A stretch of DNA of 64,000 nucleotides from Nemophila menziesii (lineage: Eukaryota; Streptophyta; Magnoliopsida; Boraginales; Hydrophyllaceae). Of this stretch, positions 43,746-56,758 are shown piece after piece. The notes below the pieces were generated by a model, which saw only the letters and a list, made by a program, of their open reading frames with translations, did no database searches and had not been told where the DNA came from. Each line of letters opens with the position of its first letter. Within the stretch, counting starts at the first letter, position 1. Position numbers and translations under genes: made by a program. The stretch covers positions 2,232,001 through 2,296,000 of the forward strand of contig JARWIR010000050.1 in the NCBI GenBank assembly GCA_029959085.1, written 5' to 3'.

Positions 43746-44332
43746 AAATTGACCTAATCCTTATACAATTTTCTTCCTCCTTTCCTATAGCCACACACAC
43801 AAGAAATACCATTAATGACGAACCCAAGCTCCAAAAATACCTAAATTCCATCATCAAAACACAAAAATATCACCAATCCATCTCTCTAAATAGCATCCCA
43901 ACACATAATCAATCACAAATCTTTCCAAAACACCAAGAAATTCAACTTTCAATCCAAAATTTTTTTCTTCACCAAAGTTTAAAATGTTATCCTTTAAACC
44001 TCTCCAGCACCATAGATAATGACTACCCATCTCAATTAAACCACCATTGTCACTACTATACCACCTTCAACAACATCCAAAGACACAAATTTCATCAATA
44101 GATTTTGTACTTTGAAGGTTGGAGATTGGAAGTGCAAGGTATCAAATAGTCACAAATTCCACAGCCAATCCGGTAAAATAGATAGAACTCTTCTTTTCTT
44201 TCTATTACCAGTTTGGAATTAAGATTTTTGTTTTTGTTATTTATTATAGGAATTGTGAATTGTTTGAGCCTACCATTATATATTTTGCAAGTACTTTAAG
44301 TAGGTGAAAAATTGAGTTTGGGGTCATCCGAG
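43746..44332 (+). other. Leader of the ORF2 relic, element C
   Basis: AT-rich, C-rich on the plus strand, without coding signal. It ends with GAGTTTGGGGT at 44314-44324 just before the ORF2 ATG context at 44335. Confidence 0.45.
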
Positions 44333-44600
44333 ATGACCATGAAGGTTGGAAAAGGTACGAAGAACATGAAGAGAAAAGAAAGTTGGGTGTTGAGGGAAGA
44401 TTTAAAAATGAAGAGGTGGTGAGTTAGAGGGCTAGGAGGAGATGATTAATTACAGGAGACATAAGTTCGAGTTGATGAAACACACTTTACAGAAGATGAA
44501 TTCCAAGGTGTATGATCTTTACATTGTGAATAAGAAGATTTCACAACCTCGACGCAATACCACTTGTAATCGGCCTAGTGCCAATCCAGATATGTTTCCT
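44333..44600 (+). pseudogene. ORF2 relic of element C (central domain deleted)
   Basis: The start context GAGATGACC matches the ATGAC start of ORF2 in N1 and F. A short Lys-rich N-terminus with stops is followed by a segment with HTLQKMNSKVYDLYIVNKK that may be the coiled-coil end. The central plant domain is missing. It is too degraded for a product. Confidence 0.5.
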
Positions 44601-46039
44601 TCTCCCTTCTCTCATTTATTAGTGTATATTATTTTTATTCTCTTTATAGAGTCTTTTCGAGTCGTGTGGCACGACTCATTTTTGAGTTTGGGGTGGGGTA
44701 TCCTGGCCTCATCCCAATTTTATGTGTTATGTGTTTTTTACGGTTTTTCAAAAAAATTTAAATCAAATAAAAATTAGTTTAAGGAATGCTTTGACTGTAG
44801 AGTTTGTTGAATGTCCCCATAAGCATACTTTTTGTAAATTAATGATAGAAAATAGTAGACCTTAGAGTTAGTGTAAAACACAACTTGAATGCATGCAAAC
44901 ACTAGATGATTGATAGGAAAAATTATTGAACAATGCAAAAGAAGTAAGCTTGTACTTGGTAAGAATGAGTGGTGTGTAGAACGTGAGATCTAAATGAGTA
45001 GAGAATCCACTTAATTATTAACTAGAGGTGAACTATGTATCTAGGAAAATGATAAAGGCAGTTCTTTTATAGCCACTTGAGACCTTTTTAGCTTTCTAAT
45101 ACATGATTAATGTTATATAATTCTTAGCCCCATTTTTAAGCCTTTAATGCTTTCTTTTGAAGCCACATTATAAGATTATCCTTTAGATGTTAGTACTATA
45201 CCATATGACCCGCACTTGAATCACGATTGATTAACACTAGTTGTCCTTGAGCTTGAGTTTGGGGTGAGGGAATCTATTATTACTTCTGTTGGATAGATTT
45301 GTGATGTGCTTGAATGATTATGCACTTTATTGTAAATTCCTTTGTCGGTTTCTGAAAAGAAAAAGAAAGAAAAGAAAAGAAAAAGAAAGAAAAAATTGAG
45401 AAAATAAGTTAACATGACATCTCACATTAAAAATAATGTCATGTTTAACTTAACAACAAAAATATTGAATAAATATTGAAATAAAAGAAACGACAAAGGA
45501 ATATTTTTGTAATCATATTGATAGGTTGGGTTTTTTTGGGGACGCTAAATTTGTGCGTCAAGTGAGTGAGATCATATGTGAGTGTAAACTCAAGCTCAGG
45601 ACAGTTTGTTAAAGGCTAGTGAGGAGAGAGCCAAAAGCTCACTTTTCATTATCCAAATGTACCATACCGTCCCTAATCCTATGCTAAAACCGTAAAGTCC
45701 TCGTGATTCCTGGGTACATAGTGAATTAACAATTCTACTAATAGGGAGTAAGTTAAATGGAGCGTTCAAAGCGAGTAAAGATTGATGAACACCCTATAGC
45801 CACCATCTCGAGCTAGTGTAATCTTCTAGCATTGTGAAGTTAATTTTGGATTGAAATTATTTATGTGTTTGATTTTGTATGATAGGTGTATGTGTGCATT
45901 AATTCTTAGGTTGTACTATATGAAATTTATTTTGAGTTTTGCTTTGGATTTATTCTATAGATTTTGTATGTTGCTTCTTACCTTGGACCCCAGTTTTGTT
46001 TTACTTTGTCGGGACGACAAAGGTTTGAGTTTGGGGTCT
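44601..46039 (+). other. Structured 3' untranslated region of element C
   Basis: Hairpin GAGTCGTG-TGG-CACGACTC (44659-44677) and polypurine-like words at 44684-44694 and 45255-45265. The long-range arms here are ATTCCTTTGTCG (45336-45347) and CGACAAAGGAAT (45491-45502), a 12-bp perfect stem with a C-G pair changed to T-A relative to the other families. An inner hairpin AACATGACAT...ATGTCATGTT lies at about 45412-45443. The 26-nt hairpin is at 45618-45643 and the polypurine tract at 46027-46037. Confidence 0.72.
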
Positions 46040-47647
46040 TGATGTCTCCCTTTTTGTTCTAAATATAAGCCCTTAGGAGATATCATTTTAGGTATAAATT
46101 ATACTTATTAGATAGACTTTTGTGCTTATTTCGTCATATTACAGTTTCTTCTCTTAGAATTATCTTATTTGCATTTTAGAGCTTTTATGCGTTAACTTGT
46201 TTGTTTTTAGTATAAAGTTCTTAGGTTAATGGATTCTATGCAGCATCAAGATAAGGAGGAGAATCAATAATTAATGTTTTATATCGAGTAGAGAAGTCAA
46301 AGGAGAAAAAAGATATCCCTAAGAGTTGACTAGGAAAGTTGCAAATCTGGAAGGCTGATGTTAATTTCTGATTTAGAGCTACTTAGACGTGGATTCAGAC
46401 TCTTCATTGTGAAGACGATTTATTCCTTATTGAGTGATGAAGATTTAGTAACTTGAATGAGTCAATTTGGAGTTGATATGCAAAATTTACAGCCGTTTTA
46501 CCAACAGCTGTACACCGGTTACGGGAATTACCAATTGGACTTGGGTTTTTAATTACTTAATTAAGCCCAAGATTAGCCCTAATCCGATTTTCTCCACTAT
46601 AAATACACCTTTATACCTCTTTATTCAGCACCTCTCATATTTTCTTCAAATTAAATCATCCTTAATTTTCTTCAAATTAAATCATCCTTAGAAAGAGCGT
46701 CAAGAGGCGGAAGCAAGAGCAGAAGATGGAGAATAATTTTTTTCACCAGCAACAGTTCTTTTCATCCATTCAACTAGGTTACATATTCTATTTCTGTAAT
46801 TTAGGATAATGTATTTTATTTATTTAATTTTAGTTTTTCTTTCAAACATGAGCTAAATTATTAAGTACTTGAAAACCGCAAATAATGGGTTGAATCCCTA
46901 GTTAATCAATTTCAGTTTTTAAATTTGGTATTTTACGATTTAATCTGAGTTGGGTATTTCTTATAGGATATTATTTTATGTTTGTCTTTTAATTCTTTTC
47001 TGATCAATTAGAAATAAGTTTTAGTAATTAGGCTATCACTTTAGTGGCGAAGTGATCACCTTGACGGGAGTTTTTATTACGGAACTAGATTATAGACGTG
47101 TGGTATTCGTCAATGATCCTGACGGGCTTGACTAACCACATTGCAAATTGGGTAAGAGGCTAAAACCGTTTGAAAGTAGGTATAATCGCCCTGACGGGGT
47201 TTATAATACCTTAGGATAGCTCATATGTCCACGTTAACGGGGGTTAGGAGATTATAGAGTCCCAACTAATAATTAAATGACATCTCTACCCTTAAATGAA
47301 ACATTAATTTCATTGACTTAGGTGAATTCCCTTGCGAGACTCAAGTATATCTCTCATTCTTGCGTCCATCTTATTTACTTGCATTCTTTTATTTCAGATA
47401 ATCTTTTAGTCTTTACTTTATTTTCTTGCGTCTAGTAGTTTATAAATAAAACCAAACAAATATCTTTTATAATTTATTTTCTGTATTAGAAAATACTACT
47501 ACTTGTCGATTGAACACTAGGGTTATACCAGTCCAATCCCTCAGAACGAATCCGACTTATCAGTTTATTACTTGGACAACCGTACACTTGCTGTTTGTGA
47601 GTCCTTAATCTTTATCGCATTATTTTATAACACACAAGGACCCACCA
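46040..47647 (+). repeat. 3' LTR of element C
   Basis: 1608 bp, TGATGTCTCCC ... GGACCCACCA, with terminal inverted pair TGATGTCTCC/GGAGATATCA. It contains a 26-bp tandem duplication (46639-46690) present once in the 5' LTR, so it arose after insertion. Confidence 0.88.
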
Positions 47648-48008
47648 AAAATTTAGATAAATTTCAAGTGTATACTCCAACTTTTTCCATTCTAATTTTA
47701 AAAGTTTTGAAAACAAGTCTCTTTTTCCCTCAATTACTCAAATTTGTTGTCATGGAGTGCGGTTTTCTTAAGAATAAGGTAGTGAAATTTGTATGTTGTC
47801 CGTCCTAAGTTTGACATTCATCTATTATATATTGCGACCCAGTCATGTATGTTGTATGAATAGGTAGCCTAGTCTAAGCATCTATTTCGCGATCCAGTCA
47901 TCTATTACATTTCCTTTATAGGTATACAAACGAAACTGAATATTAATGCAAGAAAGACTATATTTTATCCAAAAATAACTTTACATTATTGTTTTAAAGA
48001 GTGATATT
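47648..48008. other. Unassigned spacer between elements C and H
   Basis: 361 bp, AT-rich, no gene or repeat recognised. Confidence 0.45.
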
Positions 48009-49576
48009 TGATGTCTCCCTAATTGTTCTTATTTTCGACCCTTGGGAGAAATCATTTTTTATGTTTAATTGAATATTTTGATAGACTTTTGAGTTAAAAA
48101 TAAAATAATTCGGAATTTCCATTTTATTTCTAGTATTTTTGATTTATTAAACTTTTGCGCATAATCTTGTGTATTTTAGTGAAAAGTTTGTAGGTTTTAA
48201 ATATTAGCTAGGAATGGAATCCGAGAAGAAAGTCAAAGATCGTGATATGGAGTCAAGACTTGAAGATAAATCCCGAAGGAATTTGATTTTGGAGCTGCAA
48301 ATCGGGAAAACAGACCAAAGATTGCTGATTTTTAGACACTTAAGAGATGATTTAGCCGCTTACCCCTGAAGAGAAAACGTTCCTTAACGAGTTACGGAAA
48401 TTTATCAAGTGATTTCAGGTCAATCGGAGTTGTAACGAATCGGCTAGAGCCGTTTTAGTGAAGGTGGTGAAGCAGTTACGGAATTTTGGGCTTAGAAATT
48501 GGGCTTGGACATTTAATTAGTGTTTTATTCTTAGGTCCAAGCCCTAATCCATTTTTCCACATATAAAAGGAGCTCTTGACTTCTATTTTCAACACAATTC
48601 ACTTTTTAAAAATTAAAACATTAGAGAGAAGCAACAGAAGGAAGAAAGAAGAAGCTGTAAGAGCTGGAGAGGGTCTATATCTCCATTCTCAGCCAAATCC
48701 TATTCCGGAAATTAGGTTTTCTTTAATTTTAATTCTGTAATACATTAGGAATTCCATTTCTTTTAATTTAGTTTTCTTTTTAATTAGCATGAGCTAATTC
48801 TTTTATAGTACTTGAGAATGCTTTATGGGTGAATCCCAATTCTATTGAATTTCTATGTCTGAATTTGGGTTTCCGTTAAATTAAATTAAATTGGGTCTTT
48901 TACTCTTTTCGATAAATTGAGATTATTTACTGTTTTTGGAGTAGCTAACTAAGAACAGGTGTTAGTATCTAGGCTATTCCACATATGTGGCGTGTGGATC
49001 ATCCTGACGGAGGGTTTAGGTACGGAAATATTTATTCAATCTAAAATAGAAGCTATTGATTCTGACGAACTTAGCTAATTTTAGGGCCAATGTTGTAATT
49101 AACTTAATCATCTAAAAGTGGATCATATTTACCCTGACGGGACTAGTGACACTCTAGGATAGCCTTATAGTCCACCCTGACGGGGGTATAAGGAATTTAG
49201 AATCCCGACCATTGTAAATGACCAATTTAACTCTTAAACATCATAGATTATGAAATAGGATTAGGAGGATCCCTTTTGTTCTCAAGTGCTACTTTCTCAT
49301 ATTTGCGTTTCACATTTATTTACTTGCGTTTTAATATTTTATTGCATTTTCATTTAGTCTTTCATTACTTAGAAATAATAAAAACAAACAATCAATCATT
49401 ATATCTTTATCTGCTTTCCTAAGTGCAACCATTCATTATTCGATAAGCATTGTAGTTAACCAAACCGTCCCTGCGAACGATCCTAGAATCACTTATTACT
49501 ACTTGGGACAACCGTACACTTGCAGTTGTAGTTCGATTACTTTTGCATTTATTTTAGAACACACAAAGGACCACCA
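48009..49576 (+). repeat. 5' LTR of element H
   Basis: 1568 bp, TGATGTCTCCC ... GGACCACCA, same family as A. TATA box TATAAAAG at 48562-48569. Confidence 0.9.
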
Positions 49577-49582
49577 AGTTTT

Positions 49583-49600
49583 TGGCGCCGCTGCCGGGGA
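49583..49600 (+). promoter_or_regulatory. Primer-binding site, tRNA-Asp type (element H)
   Basis: TGGCGCCGCTGCCGGGGA, six bases after the LTR, without the private change of A. Confidence 0.87.
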
Positions 49601-49709
49601 CGGTAGCGTGTGATCACGGTGTTTATCCTTTAGTGATAGTTGCATTTGTTTTTATTTCAGATTTACGCTTTTTGTTTGTTTATCTTTTTCAGAGTTTTAG
49701 GTTTGGTGT

Positions 49710-52502
49710 ATGCGAAGGAGACTCTTTAAGGATCTAGAGCCAGCACCTCCGATCCTTAATAATCCAGAATCATTAATCAGGCTTGCTAACAAGAGAAGGA
49801 AAGAACAAGAAGCTTTAGAAGTAGAAGAACTAGCGAACAGAATGGAGAACATTAATATTCAGAATCAACAAAACAATAACGGACAAGTTCAGCTAGATGC
49901 GAATGGCCAACCCATAGTGCCACAAGTTCTTAATCCTCTAGTTCCACCAGGCAATCTTAACCCTCAAGTCCAAGTTCAAATGGCAATTAACCAAGATCCA
50001 TGGTTTGTTAATAGTCCAGAAGAAGTTCCATTCCGTGATCCTGCTCTAGGGGTAGGTGCTCCAAACATAAATGTTCCGAGGTTTCGTCCAGATTCGGGTA
50101 TGTTAGCTTAATTCCAAAATTTTGGAAATTTTTGCGGTAAAGCTGGAGAAGATCCTCTTCGAGCGGTACAGAAATTCAAGCAGATATGTGATTCTTACAT
50201 CACACAAGGAGTTTCCAAAGAACAAATGTATTTTGCTGTGTTTCGGTTTTTCGTTATTGATGGAGCGAGTGAATGGCACGACACACAAGATCCTACGAAG
50301 ATAACAAACTGGGAACAATTAGAAACTGCGTTTTTCAACAGATACTATCCGTCTAATATGAGGTTAGATGCTGAACTAGAGTTGACACATTTCAAGCAAG
50401 AGTATGATGAAACGTTGGGTAAAAGTTGGTCAAGATTTCAGAAATGTTTACGAAGAGTCCTGAATCATGACCTTACTGAACAACAACAGATGAAGATTTT
50501 TTATAATGGTCTTGAAGGTGGGTCTAGGAAAGATTTAGATTTGTTGTGTGGTGGTGCGTTTTTGCGAGTTCAACCTGCGTATGCAAGAATTATTCTGGAT
50601 AGAACAGTTGATAATGAAGTTGGGTGGAGCACCGCAAGAACACCAGTTAGAGGAGGAGTTAATAATGTCAATATTGAATAAAAGTTCAACTCCTTAGAGA
50701 CCAAGATTCAAACCACACTAGAACAAAAATTGAGACAACTTACTTTAGCCGTGAAAGAAGGTTTTTCGAACAAAAGAGGTGAGGTAAAGGTTGCACAAGA
50801 AGTGTATGGATGTGAGTATTGCGGTGTGAATGATCATAGTTGGGAGAATTGTCAGAATAATCAAGAGTCTGTGATGTTTGTCTCCAATAGAGGTAACTTT
50901 AATTCGAGTGGTAATGGATATCAGCCTAACAGAAACCATCGGGGGTTTCAATACTCAAATCCTAGTGGGGCAGCCAATCCTAAATATGCGTATCAGCCGC
51001 GTCCCCAAGGTAACAATTTCAATCCAATACCACACAACAATTATCAAGGAGGACAGAATCAGGGGAATTATGTTCAAAGACAAGCTCCTCAAGACAGTTA
51101 TAACGAAACCATGAACCAAAAAGCCTTACCTGCCCATCCACAAGAAGGTGTAGTTACCCTTCACAAAACCGTTGAAAGCTTAATTGCTCTTCAGACGCAA
51201 GCTATGGAACGTCAACAGGCGTCTGACGCAAATATGAAGCTATTACAGAATCAAATGGATCAATTCGCAAAACAGCTTAATCAGCGTCCACAAGGGCAAC
51301 TCCCTAGTGACACAGAAAATCCGAGACAACATGAAGATTGCAAAGCTATTACACTAAGAAGTGGTAAGAACCTTCCTCCACCTCCTTTTCCTGTTATGAA
51401 AGAGAAAGAAGTTCCGAGAAGAGAAAAGGAAGTGAGTGAGAAAGAGAAAGATGTTGAGGTTGAAGAAATAGAGAGGCCAAGTGAAATTCCAAAGAAGAAA
51501 GATGATATTGTGAGCAATCGCCCTCCTCCACCGTTTCCATCTCGAGTTCAGAAAAAGGGTGATTTGGCCGAGTTTCAGAAGTTCTTTAATAGAGTGAGAG
51601 GCCTTAGTATAAATATTCCGTTGTTAGAGGCTATTCGAGATATTCCTAAGTATACAAAGTTTTTGAAGAGAGCCCTCACTAATAAAAGACCATACTGTGA
51701 TAATGAGATGATTGGTCTTCCTGAAGAATGTAGTGCTATTTGTCAAAGTAAATTGCCTCCAAAGTTAGTTGATCCGGGGAGTTTCACAATTCCGATATCG
51801 ATTGGAGAAGAATAGAAAGGTAAAGCACTATGTGATTTGGGTGCGAGCATCAATTTGATGCCCAAGTCGATCTTTGATAAGCTAAAAATTGGAGAAGCAA
51901 GACCCACTTCCATGGTCTTGCAAATGGCGGACAGGTCTCTTGCACATCCAGAAGGCCGAATTGAAGATGTCCTCGTTAAGGCAGGTACGCTTATATTTCC
52001 CGTTGATTTCGTTATACTTGAATACGACGCGGATAGGAATGTCCCCATTATTTTGGGAAGACCATTCCTAGCCACGGGGCGTACATTGATTGATGTAGAA
52101 AATGGCGAATTAACGACGAGGATCCAAGACGAGGAGGTCAAATTCAATGTATTCCAAGCTATGAAATTTCCAGATTCTCAAGAAGATTGCTTCCGAATGG
52201 ATGTAGTTGAGCAGGCATCGCAAGAGGTATTTGATTGTTTTAATTATGACGATATTTTGCAGGCCGCTTTAACATTAGACATACCTGATATGATGGAAGA
52301 GCTTGCCGAAACAGTGGTAGCTCTCAATTCTGAAAATCCAAAGTATAGGCGTCTTGCCTATGAACCTGTGAGAGAACCGGGGGAGATTATTCCTAAAAAG
52401 AAGCCTTCAATGGAATCTCCTCCGGAATTGGAAGAAAAGCCATTACCAGCACACTTGAGGTATGCGTATTTAGGTACTAATGAAACTCTACCTGTTATTG
52501 AT
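49710..52502 (+). pseudogene. gag: gag-protease of element H (one frame, three stops)
   Basis: Starts at ATG 49710 (MRRRLFKDLEPAPPILNN), the position where A has ACG. One frame runs to 52502 with three stops: 50109-50111 (CAA to TAA versus A), 50679-50681 (AAA to TAA) and 51813-51815 (TGT to TAG). There are no frameshifts. It holds the gag domain (about 50090-50560), an intact zinc knuckle CEYCGVNDHSWENC from 50811, a Gln-rich tail, the PPPPFPSRV linker and the protease box DLGAS (51834-51848) with VPIILGRPFLATG. It breaks in the protease-RT spacer at the insertion of F. Gag and protease-pol are therefore one frame in the intact ancestor. Confidence 0.88.
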
Positions 52503-54276
52503 TGGTGGGTCCTGGCGTGTTATAATATTAATGCGATAAATAAAAGGAACCACAATACCGCAAGTGTACGGTTGTCCAAGTAATACTCCGATAAGTCGGA
52601 TTTGTTCTCAGGGATTGGACTGGTATAACCCAAGTGTTCAACAGATAAATAGTAATAATTGCAAATACAGAAAATAAAAGATAAAAGATATTTGTTTGGT
52701 TTTTATATTAATCCTAAAAATGCAAGAAAATAAATAACTGAAAATAAATACTAAAGGACTAAGATGCAGATATGAGCTTTACTTGAGTCTCGCTAGGGAA
52801 TCACCTAAACTTACCTAATTAATGCTTTCTTTAAGGGCAGAACTGATATTTCTATATTAGTCGGGAATCTATAATCTCCTAGCCCCCGTCAGGGTGGATC
52901 TAGGAGCTATTCTCAGATGTTACAAACCCCGTCAGGGCGATTATAATCCACCTTTGAATGAATACTAATTTACCCAATTGGCTATAAGGTTAACTAAGTC
53001 TGTCAGGATCTATAATTTCTACCTTACGTTTATTATCTAGTTCAGTAATTAAACCCCCCGTCAAGGCGATCACTTCCCCCACCAAAGTGAATAGCTTAAT
53101 TACTATGACCTATCTCCGATTAGCTAATTCATTGATAGTGAAATTAATATAAAATAAGAAACAATATGAAATACCTAATTCAAATTAAACTAGAAACTAA
53201 TCCCAAATTGAGATACATGAATTAAACAAATTAGGGTTCATCCCATTACGATTCTCAAGTAATTAAAGATTTAGCTCATAATTGAAATAAAAACAATAAG
53301 GAAATTAATAATATACATGTTCCTAATAACATAAATAAAATAAGAACCTAGATAGAGGAATTGGCTTGAACTGTTGTTGGAGGAAAAGGATTCTCCAGCT
53401 TCTGCTCTTGCTTCCGCCTCTTGACGCTCTGTCTAAGGATGTTAAGAATTGAATGAATTGTGAGAGGTACTGAATAATGAGGTCTAAGGGGTGTATTTAT
53501 AGGTGTTAGCAAGCCCTAGGTCGAATTACTTGGAGTGGAAGACAAGGCAAAGACTCTTAAATTCGTAGCTCTAAATTCTAGGAAAGGTAAGATTTTGCTG
53601 CTGATTTGATTTGGTCATATCTTTTTCAATACTTATCCGTTTGAGAAGTTCCAATATATGAAACTGCTTGTCTTGGAAAGCTCTTTCTATTGGTGCAGAC
53701 CATTCGTCCAGAATCCATGCCAATAATTAATTATGATTTGATCTCTAAAACGTGGCTGAATTTTCAGATTCACAAGGCAGCTTTATCTTTTCCTCCTTTG
53801 AATAAATCTTTCCTAAATCTTCTTATTTCCATGTAAATCTTCTTTCCTTTCATCCTCATCTTGACTTGGTCTCTAAGTAATTACCATTTATCTTTTAAAG
53901 CTTCACATTAAATAAATAATTAAACCGCGTATGCTTAAAAAGAATAAATCAATAAATCAAAAAATCAAAATAGGAAAGTGTACTCTAAAAATAGAAACTC
54001 GACTCAAAATCATTTCCTACACTCTAAAATACACTAAAACTTTATTCTCACTTCTCCTCCTTGGATTGGTCTTTCATGAAATTCAAGAACCAATTAACTT
54101 TGCATTAAAAACAATCAAATTTACGCACAAAAGCTCAGATTCTGCAAATAGTTAATTTCCAAGGGGAGGAAGTGCAATATGATCAATTAAGCCTAAAAGT
54201 CTATCAAATAAGTCATTTATTCACCTAAAAGGATGTCTCCAATGGGCTAAGAATTAGAACAAATAGGGAGACATCA
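52503..54276 (-). repeat. 3' LTR of element F
   Basis: 1774 bp; plus-strand start TGGTGGGTCCTGG and end GGGAGACATCA. It is longer than the C LTRs. CCCCGTCAGGG words (complement of CCTGACGGGG) recur at about 52884, 52928, 53008 and 53056. Confidence 0.88.
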
Positions 54277-55821
54277 AGACCCCAAACTCAAATCTTTGTC
54301 GTCCCGACAAAGTAAAATAAAAACAAAGGATCTTTTAGGTGAACGCAGAAGGTAGAATCTAGTAAATAATCCCAAAGAAAAACTTAAAACAAATTTCATA
54401 TAGTCTAATCTAGGAATTAATATACACCTACACTTATCATGCAAAATCAAATACAAAACAATATCAATCAAAAATTAATTTCACAATGCTAGAAGGTTAC
54501 GCTTATTACTTATCTCAAGATGGTGGCTATAGGGTGTTCCTCGATCTTTACTTGTGTTGAATGTTCCACTTAGAATAATCCCTATTAACTCACTGTGCAT
54601 CTAGGAATCACGAGGACTTTATGGTTTTAGCATAGGCTGAAGGACGGTATGGTATGTATATTTGGTAAATTTGAAGTGAGCTTTTGGCTCTCTCCTCACT
54701 TACCATCAACAAAACTGTCCAAGAGCTTGAGTTTACACTCGAATTATGTTCTCACTCAACCCAATTAAAGCGCTTAATTAGCGTCCCCAAATTAACCCAA
54801 TAAGCACTAAGGATGATTCACTTAAAAATTTCCACTTTGTCGGTCCGAATATGTATATTCTTTTCAAATCATTCGTTTTTTCTTATAGCTATGACTCTCT
54901 TTATGATGTTGAGATATCATGCTATTTTTCACAGTTATGCCTATTCATAACTTGAGCTCGAAGCTTCTTTTCCATTCACTATTACCCCGGCAAAGGGTTA
55001 CAATATAATAAACCTGTGAATCATCATCATATATAACACAAAGCATCATTGATAAGCTCAAAAAAATCCCAACCCAATGTAAATTCCCATATGGTGGACC
55101 CACCACCCCAAACTCAAGCTCAAGACAGGAAGTCTCAGGATCGTGATTCAAGTGCGGGTCATATGGTCATGCCTAACAATCTAAAGGGATATTGGCTTAT
55201 AATGTGGCGACAAAAGAAAGGCTTAAAGGCTAAAAATTTGTCTAAGAAGGATAAAATTAATTCAGGGATAGAAGGTCAAAAAGGATTCAAAGGGCTAACA
55301 AAGAACTGCCTCTATCATCTTCCTATTTACACAACTTGTCTCTAGTTCATACCTAAGTGGGATCTCTACTTATTTAGATCTCACGTTCTACAAACCACCT
55401 ATTATCCTTAAGCACAAGTTTACTTCTTTTGCATTGTTCATTAATTCTTCCTATCAATTACTTCATATTTGCATGCAATCAAAGTGCGTTTTACACTAAC
55501 TCCTAAAGTCAACTATTTTATATCATAAATTTATAAAAAACATGCTTGATGGGGGCATTTAAAATACTCTACAACTCTACAGTCAAAACATTCCTCAAAC
55601 TAAAATTGAAAAAAAACTGTAAAACACATAAAATTGGGATGAGGCAACGAACCCCACCCCAAACTCAAAAATGAGTCGTGTCCCCACGACTCGAAAAAGA
55701 CTCAATAAAGCAAATAAACAAATAAAACAAATAAACAAATAAAACAAATAAGAAAGGGATAGGAAAACGTATCTGAACCAGCACGAAGCTGGTTTCCATG
55801 GTTGCGTGTAGGTTGAGCTCC
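54277..55821 (-). other. Structured 3' untranslated region of element F
   Basis: Hairpin at 55673-55692 (GAGTCGTG/CACGACTC on the minus strand). Polypurine-like complements lie at 55656-55666 and 55105-55115. The long-range arms are 54987-54995 and 54835-54843, with one mismatch (GTCGG against CCGGC). The 26-nt hairpin is at 54675-54700 and the polypurine tract at 54279-54289. Confidence 0.7.
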
Positions 55822-56043
55822 TTATGTTGCGTAGGTGGCATGTTGAACATTGCTCACTCCACGTAATATGATTCGCATAAGCTCCAACTCTTTTGTGATT
55901 TTTCCTGTGGGTTTCAACACCTCTTCATGATTATCCTCCCAAAATTCTTTCAACTACATCTTTCAACACCCAAAAGTTTAATAAGATGTTCTCCAACTTC
56001 TTCTTCCTCTCCATGGTATTCTTGACCTTCCAATCTTCGTCAT
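55822..56043 (-). pseudogene. ORF2 relic of element F (start and coiled-coil end only)
   Basis: Minus-strand start MTKIGRSR at 56043, after the polypurine-like word at 56052-56062. A stop and shift follow. The end contains TKELELMRIILRGVSNVQHATYA, split here, which matches the end of A ORF2 (TKELELLRNMLMGVSTILHA). The central plant domain is absent. Confidence 0.6.
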
Positions 56044-56407
56044 CTCAATGAACCCCAAACTCAAAACTTCAAATAATCAAAAACTAGAGAAGAGTTTTGA
56101 AATTTGACGTTTTGAGGATTTGTAATGAAGGATTTTGGTGTTATATGAGATGAGTAATGAATATGTAATGGCTTGGGGAAGGTTTAATAAATAGGATTGA
56201 AGCTTTGATGAAGAGGCTTAAGGTTGAAGGAGAAGATTTCTTGATTTTCTTGAAGGATTGTGGTATTGGATGTGTGTTTGGAATGGATTAGGAGGAAGGA
56301 TTTAATGTTCTTGGGTGTTGTAGTGGTCTTTGTGCAAGTAAATAGGGGTTAGGATCTGGAAAATTCGTTTTTGAAGAGGCTAGGGTTACTTCTTGATGAA
56401 GTAAGAA

Positions 56408-56414
56408 GTTTATA
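56408..56414 (-). promoter_or_regulatory. Possible internal TATA-like box upstream of ORF2 (element F)
   Basis: TATAAAC on the minus strand between the GC-rich block and the ORF2 leader, the same relative place as in N1, D and G. Confidence 0.3.
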
Positions 56415-56445
56415 AGGCACAAACTCTTCAAAACCGACATGACCG

Positions 56446-56758
56446 CGGTATACCGGAGGAATTCTGCGGTATACCGGACCCAGCAGGTCTTCATTTTTTC
56501 GTCTCGGCAAAGAACCCGCGGTATATAGCCCGTGTCACGGGTTTTCGCCCCTGTTCAATTGCTCTTCTCCATCCAAAAGCCCGTGATATCCAACCCGTGG
56601 TACGGGTTTTTCCCTCCTGCGGTATACCGGACATCTCACGCGGTATACCGGACCGCGCATCGAAGTTTTTTTTCTCCTTTCTGTACAAAACCCGCGTGAG
56701 TAACACGTGACATGGGTTTTCTTCCTGCGGTATACCGGGGTTCTGGGGCGGTATACCG
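56446..56758 (-). repeat. GC-rich block of element F with six CGGTATACCG palindromes
   Basis: The perfect 10-bp palindrome CGGTATACCG occurs at 56446, 56467, 56620, 56641, 56728 and 56749, in pairs about 20 bp apart. CCCGTGNNACGGGTTTT inverted words and a TTTTTTCT...TCTGTACAAAACCC spacer separate the pairs. It is a degenerate tandem repeat of about 110 bp, related to the N1, D and G blocks. Confidence 0.82.

Larger units (their letters stand above)
40089..47647 (+). mobile_element. Non-autonomous Athila-type element C
   Basis: 7.6 kb with both LTRs (40089-41622, 46040-47647), primer site and polypurine tract, but no RT, RNase H, integrase or protease. It carries one unusual ORF (41784-42865), a GC-rich block, an ORF2 relic and the conserved 3' region. 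Flanking five-mers AATAT (40084-40088) and AAAAT (47648-47652) differ at one base. The LTRs differ at roughly a tenth of sites by eye and by several indels, so the insertion is old. Confidence 0.88.
48009..52502 (+). mobile_element. Autonomous-type Athila element H (left part; interrupted by F)
   Basis: 5' LTR, primer site and gag-protease colinear with element A, ending at 52502 where the minus-strand element F begins. The rest (RT onward and the 3' LTR) should lie beyond the right edge, after F and G. The LTR is close to A's, with one mismatch in its terminal inverted pair. Confidence 0.88.

Noticed and set aside
50745..50951. Minus-strand ORFs opposite gag-protease of H and A (for example 51743-52147, 12178-12573)
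   Set aside because: Shadow frames of the coding strand; they recur only because the sense gene is repeated.
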